From positions 1 through 9,028 of the forward strand of contig JANTGN010000101.1 in the NCBI GenBank assembly GCA_024762895.1: a stretch of DNA of 9,028 bases, read 5' to 3'. The DNA comes from Thiotrichales bacterium. GTDB taxonomy: Bacteria > Pseudomonadota > Gammaproteobacteria > J044. The position numbers were made by a program, and so were the translations under genes. The notes below the pieces were generated by a model that was not told where the DNA came from, did no database searches, and saw nothing but the letters and a program-made list of their open reading frames with translations. Within the stretch, counting starts at the first letter, position 1. Each line of letters opens with the position of its first letter. This document shows, piece after piece, positions 5,963 through 9,028 of the stretch.

Positions 5963-6046
5963 TACGACTTATGTCGTATCGCGTTTCTTTGAGTACCTGG
6001 GCTATGATTAGCCTTAAACCGGAAGAATTTTTACCCATGATATGGG
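5963..6046 (+). other. Three short hairpins upstream of the TupA-like gene (possible structured leader)
   Basis: TACGAC-TTAT-GTCGTA (5963-5978), GGCTA-TGAT-TAGCC (6000-6013) and CCCAT-GAT-ATGGG (6034-6046) are perfect inverted repeats within 84 bases, ending 54 bases before the TupA-like ATG. TATGAT (6003-6008) in the middle one is also a fair -10 box without a matching -35. I could not fit the GEMM c-di-GMP riboswitch or the Moco motif. They may be binding sites or a folded leader. Confidence 0.3.
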
Positions 6047-6100
6047 CTGTACGATGAGGTATTTAAAGGCAATGGTCGTTACGGATTTACTGGAGACGGA

Positions 6101-6955
6101 ATGCATCGCTTATTATTCATTTTATTAGTTTTATTACCCTTGGCTTCTTTTGCGGCTGATGATGTCAACGACAAGTCGCTTATTCGCCTGGCGGCAACGA
6201 CATCGATTGAAAACTCCGGCCTGCTCGAATATTTGTTGCCATTTTTTCTCAAGCGACATCCTTATAAAATCGATCTGTCTATAGCTGGAAGTGGCAAGGC
6301 CTTACGCCTTGGTCGCACGGGTGCCGTTGATATCGTCTGGGTGCATTCCCCTCCTGCAGAAAAGCAGTTTATCGAGCAGGGCTATGGCATAAATCGACAG
6401 ACTGTCATGCGTAATGACTTTGTGCTGGTTGGGCCTGGTAGCGATCCGGGTATTATTGGTTCGAGTAGAAATATCATTGAAGCCTTCCAGTTAATTGCCT
6501 CAAAGGGATTGCTTTTTGTATCCCGAGCCGATGACTCTGGTACTAACAAGAAGGAACTATCTATCTGGCAGCAGGCCAAGGTTGACCCTTATGGCACCGA
6601 CTGGTACCTGGAGAGTGGTCTTGGGACTGCAGCAAGCCTGGCGCTGGCACAGCAGGAAGGAGCCTACATCATGATTGATCGGGCCACCTTTGAAGTGCGT
6701 CATGATGAAGGCGTTCGGATTATCCTTGAGGACCCGGTCAGGCTATTTAATCCTTACAGCGTTATCGCAATTAATCCAGGCAAGATTAAGGGTGTAAATA
6801 ATGAAGGGGCCAATAGACTCATAGACTGGTTGGTTTCCAGGGAGGGACAGGATCTGATTAGGTCTTATGCGCATCGTGGACGACAATTGTATTACCCAAC
6901 AAATTATAATGGGGATCAGGGCTCGTCGGTGAGGCAGGTCGAGAACAAAGAATGA
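6101..6955 (+). CDS. TupA-like periplasmic tungstate/molybdate-type binding protein, orphan
   Basis: This is a 284-residue periplasmic solute-binding protein. A signal peptide (hydrophobic 4-17, cleavage near SFA-AD at 18/19) precedes TupA-family motifs in order: LAATTSIENSGLLEYLLP (30-47, the family TTS anion loop with Thr33, Thr34 and Ser35), SGKALRLGRTGAVD (64-77), VMRNDFVLVGPGSDP (102-116), FVSRADDSGTNKKE (139-152), then GLGTAASLALAQQEGAYIM and DRATF. Relatives bind tungstate or molybdate for the TupBC ABC importer, but no permease or ATPase gene lies beside it. Instead its TGA overlaps the ATG of a GGDEF-EAL sensor (ATGA), so the two are translationally coupled. I infer a sensing role, presenting ligand to the sensor's periplasmic domain; phosphate or another oxyanion is possible. 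GGAG (6092-6095) fixes the start. Confidence 0.85.
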   Translation: MHRLLFILLVLLPLASFAADDVNDKSLIRLAATTSIENSGLLEYLLPFFLKRHPYKIDLSIAGSGKALRLGRTGAVDIVWVHSPPAEKQFIEQGYGINRQTVMRNDFVLVGPGSDPGIIGSSRNIIEAFQLIASKGLLFVSRADDSGTNKKELSIWQQAKVDPYGTDWYLESGLGTAASLALAQQEGAYIMIDRATFEVRHDEGVRIILEDPVRLFNPYSVIAINPGKIKGVNNEGANRLIDWLVSREGQDLIRSYAHRGRQLYYPTNYNGDQGSSVRQVENKE

Positions 6956-9028
6956 CCATCAGAGTGAAATTACTGGCCCTGTATGCACTAACCTTTTTGT
7001 TGTTGAGTGCCATCGGCCTGTATGCTGCATCGGTCTATCGTGGAATGCTGAATACCGAGCGTACCATTACAGAAGATGCCAGTCGGGCCGTTGAACTCTC
7101 GCACCAGGCCGGTTCGCTTTTTCGTTCTCAGGCCAATGCCTGGAAAAATGTCTTGCTTCGCGGCGCTGATCCTGAAAAATATCATCAGTACCTCCAGCGT
7201 TTTTATGCGTCAGAACGTGAAATGCGAATGGTGCTGAGGGATTTGCATGAGCAGATTCAAGATGTACCGAAGGTGCATGAACTGACTGAGGAGTTGACCA
7301 TTGCTCATAAGGCAATGGGTCGCAAGTTACGCGAAGCCATCAGGATGTTTAACGCCACTGAGGAAAACCCTGTACAGGTGACGGATCAGTTTGTTGCCGA
7401 TGTGGAAGAGGTCCCATCCCAGCTCCTCAACCAGATTATTGATTCAGTACTTGAAAATCGAGAGACGCGGCTGGCTGCATTGACCGCTAAAAGAATAGAG
7501 CAGGAGCGGATACTATTAATCATTATCCTGTCGGTACTGATCCTTTCTTCCGGTATTTTTCTATGGGCGCTGGATAAGAATATTGTTAAGCCTGCCGAGC
7601 AGGCCACCTATCTGGCAGACATTATTGATAATGCACAACGGGTGGCCAAGTTTGGTACCTGGGATTGGGAATCCAGTAGTGATGAGCATTACTGGTCGGA
7701 TGGCCTGTATGAGATCCTCGATCTGGACAGGGATCAGAAGGCATCCATGAAGCATTTCCTCATAGCGTTGCATGAGGATGATCGCGTGCGGGTGCGGCAG
7801 GCCATGTTGCACGCATTAAAAGAAAAGCTGCCCTTTGAGTTTGAAGCAAGAATCAGGCTGTCTAATGGTGATGAACGGGTGGTGCAGCAGCGCGGCATGG
7901 TGAAGCAGGTAGGCAAGAATGATCAGGTTAGAATGACCAGTATTGTCTATGATATTACCGAACGAAAAGAATCAGAAAAGCGCCTCGCATTTCTGGCAAA
8001 TTACGACACCCTCACAGGCATGCCAAACCGAAACCTGTTTCAGGATCGTCTGAAACATGCCATGGCGCAGGCGGAACGGCAAAAAGGCGAGGTGGCCCTG
8101 CTCTATCTTGATCTGGATCATTTTAAGTCAGTCAATGATGCCCTGGGTCATCATGCCGGGGATGAGTTGCTGATCGAAGCGGCCCATCGTATACGACAGA
8201 ATATACGTGATGGAGATACCGCTGCCCGCCTGGGTGGCGATGAATTTACGATCGTTATTGAGCAATTCGATGCTAAGTCTCAGGTGGCCGTCGTCGCAGA
8301 GCACGTGCTGAAATCGCTTAATAAAAGTTATCAGGTAGACACGCATGAAGTCTTTGTATCTGCCAGCATGGGTATTACCTTTTATCCCTCGGATGGAGAA
8401 GACGCTGACACCCTGTTGAAAAATGCAGACTCTGCCATGTACCTGGCCAAGGAAGAAGGCAGAAATGGTTACCATTTTTATACAGAGGAACTGAACCAGC
8501 GTGCACATGAACGCTTGCATCTGGAGAATAGTTTGCGCCTGGCCCTTGAGCGTGAGGAATTCCAGTTGAACTTCCAGCCGCAGATAGAACTCAACTCCGG
8601 ACGTATTATCGGTGCAGAGGCCCTGCTAAGATGGGCCCCGGAGCAGGAGCCGATCAGTCCAGCGCGATTTATTCCCGTACTTGAGGAGACAGGATTAATC
8701 GTACCAGTCGGACGATGGGTTCTGGAGCAGGCCTGCAAGACAGTGAGGGGCTGGCATGAAAAAGGCTTTGGCGATTTTCGTATCGCGGTCAATCTGGCAG
8801 CCCGACAGTTGCGTCAGGCAGATATCGTCCAGCAGATTAAAGAAGTACTACATGGCTGTGACCTGGCACCCGAGTACCTGGAAATAGAATTGACGGAGAG
8901 CACCCTGGTCGATACCAGTATTAGTAAAAAAAATCTTCAGCTCCTGGAGAAAATGGGTGTTCGACTGGCAATTGATGATTTCGGGACGGGTTATTCTTCG
9001 TTGAGTTATCTGAAACAGTATTCTGTTG
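6952..9028 (+). CDS. Transmembrane sensor with PAS, GGDEF and EAL domains (c-di-GMP turnover), 3' end outside window
   Basis: The frame stays open for 692 codons to the window edge. Order: TM helix 1 (about 7-28); a periplasmic helical region (29-185) with SQANAWKNVLLRGADPEKYH, like the four-helix-bundle sensors of chemoreceptors; TM helix 2 (187-207); PAS (about 223-343, ending DITERK); GGDEF (345-505); EAL (from about 527). The cyclase site is intact: Asp387, GGDEF at 428-432, and an inhibitory RxxD site, Arg419 to Asp422. The EAL part shows EALLRW (556-561), VNLAARQ, ELTES (646-650) and DDFGTGYSS (675-683), with all catalytic residues seen so far present; the last lysine and glutamate lie beyond the window. 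It can probably make and break c-di-GMP under periplasmic control. Its ATG overlaps the stop of the TupA-like gene, whose product is its likely input. HAMP is not evident. Confidence 0.9.
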   Translation, partial: MTIRVKLLALYALTFLLLSAIGLYAASVYRGMLNTERTITEDASRAVELSHQAGSLFRSQANAWKNVLLRGADPEKYHQYLQRFYASEREMRMVLRDLHEQIQDVPKVHELTEELTIAHKAMGRKLREAIRMFNATEENPVQVTDQFVADVEEVPSQLLNQIIDSVLENRETRLAALTAKRIEQERILLIIILSVLILSSGIFLWALDKNIVKPAEQATYLADIIDNAQRVAKFGTWDWESSSDEHYWSDGLYEILDLDRDQKASMKHFLIALHEDDRVRVRQAMLHALKEKLPFEFEARIRLSNGDERVVQQRGMVKQVGKNDQVRMTSIVYDITERKESEKRLAFLANYDTLTGMPNRNLFQDRLKHAMAQAERQKGEVALLYLDLDHFKSVNDALGHHAGDELLIEAAHRIRQNIRDGDTAARLGGDEFTIVIEQFDAKSQVAVVAEHVLKSLNKSYQVDTHEVFVSASMGITFYPSDGEDADTLLKNADSAMYLAKEEGRNGYHFYTEELNQRAHERLHLENSLRLALEREEFQLNFQPQIELNSGRIIGAEALLRWAPEQEPISPARFIPVLEETGLIVPVGRWVLEQACKTVRGWHEKGFGDFRIAVNLAARQLRQADIVQQIKEVLHGCDLAPEYLEIELTESTLVDTSISKKNLQLLEKMGVRLAIDDFGTGYSSLSYLKQYSV

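Noticed and set aside
8128..8520. Minus-strand open frame of 130 codons opposite the GGDEF domain
   Set aside because: The plus frame carries an intact GGDEF domain; the minus frame is a shadow.

Overview
The window looks like a chromosomal stretch of a Gram-negative proteobacterium, most likely a gammaproteobacterium. The evidence is an outer-membrane beta-barrel protein ending in Phe, Sec signal peptides, Shine-Dalgarno-led genes of moderate GC, a bifunctional GGDEF-EAL protein and a REP-like GGGTC palindrome. I cannot name the genus. No rRNA, tRNA, CRISPR array, transposase or phage gene was seen. The start of one gene (1-51, minus) and most of another (6952-9028, plus) run off the window.

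Layout. (1) 1-51: the first 17 codons of a secreted-protein gene on the minus strand, divergent from (2) a TPR plus beta-barrel outer-membrane protein at 686-1951. They are separated by about 630 bases of AT-rich DNA with several inverted repeats. One is an FNR-type palindrome placed about 42 bases upstream of a predicted start of transcription. (3) A GGGTC inverted repeat at 1961-2019 between two convergent genes, reading as a terminator for the minus strand. (4) A minus-strand pair, an atypical SDR (NAD(P)-binding) protein followed by a SnoaL-like/NTF2-fold protein, divergent from a TetR-family regulator. Their shared 78-base promoter region carries two abutting 15-base TTGACA-N3-TGTCAA palindromes, which are very probably the TetR operator. 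(5) A plus-strand run of three membrane proteins at 3887-5830: an 80-residue two-helix protein (DUF6868-like), a four-helix protein of unknown function, and a Kef/CPA2-type cation:proton antiporter without the usual cytoplasmic TrkA/RCK domain. (6) A translationally coupled pair at 6101-9028: a TupA-like periplasmic oxyanion-binding protein with no ABC permease or ATPase gene beside it, and a transmembrane sensor with a periplasmic helical domain, PAS, GGDEF and EAL domains.

The most interesting unit is the last. A solitary tungstate/molybdate-type binding protein whose stop codon overlaps the start of a c-di-GMP synthase/phosphodiesterase suggests a two-part sensory system, in which the binding protein reports its ligand to the GGDEF-EAL enzyme through the inner membrane. 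It resembles the NspS-MbaA polyamine system of Vibrio, but with a different class of ligand. This is inference from family membership and gene order. The TetR operator and the FNR-like promoter rest directly on sequence symmetry and spacing.
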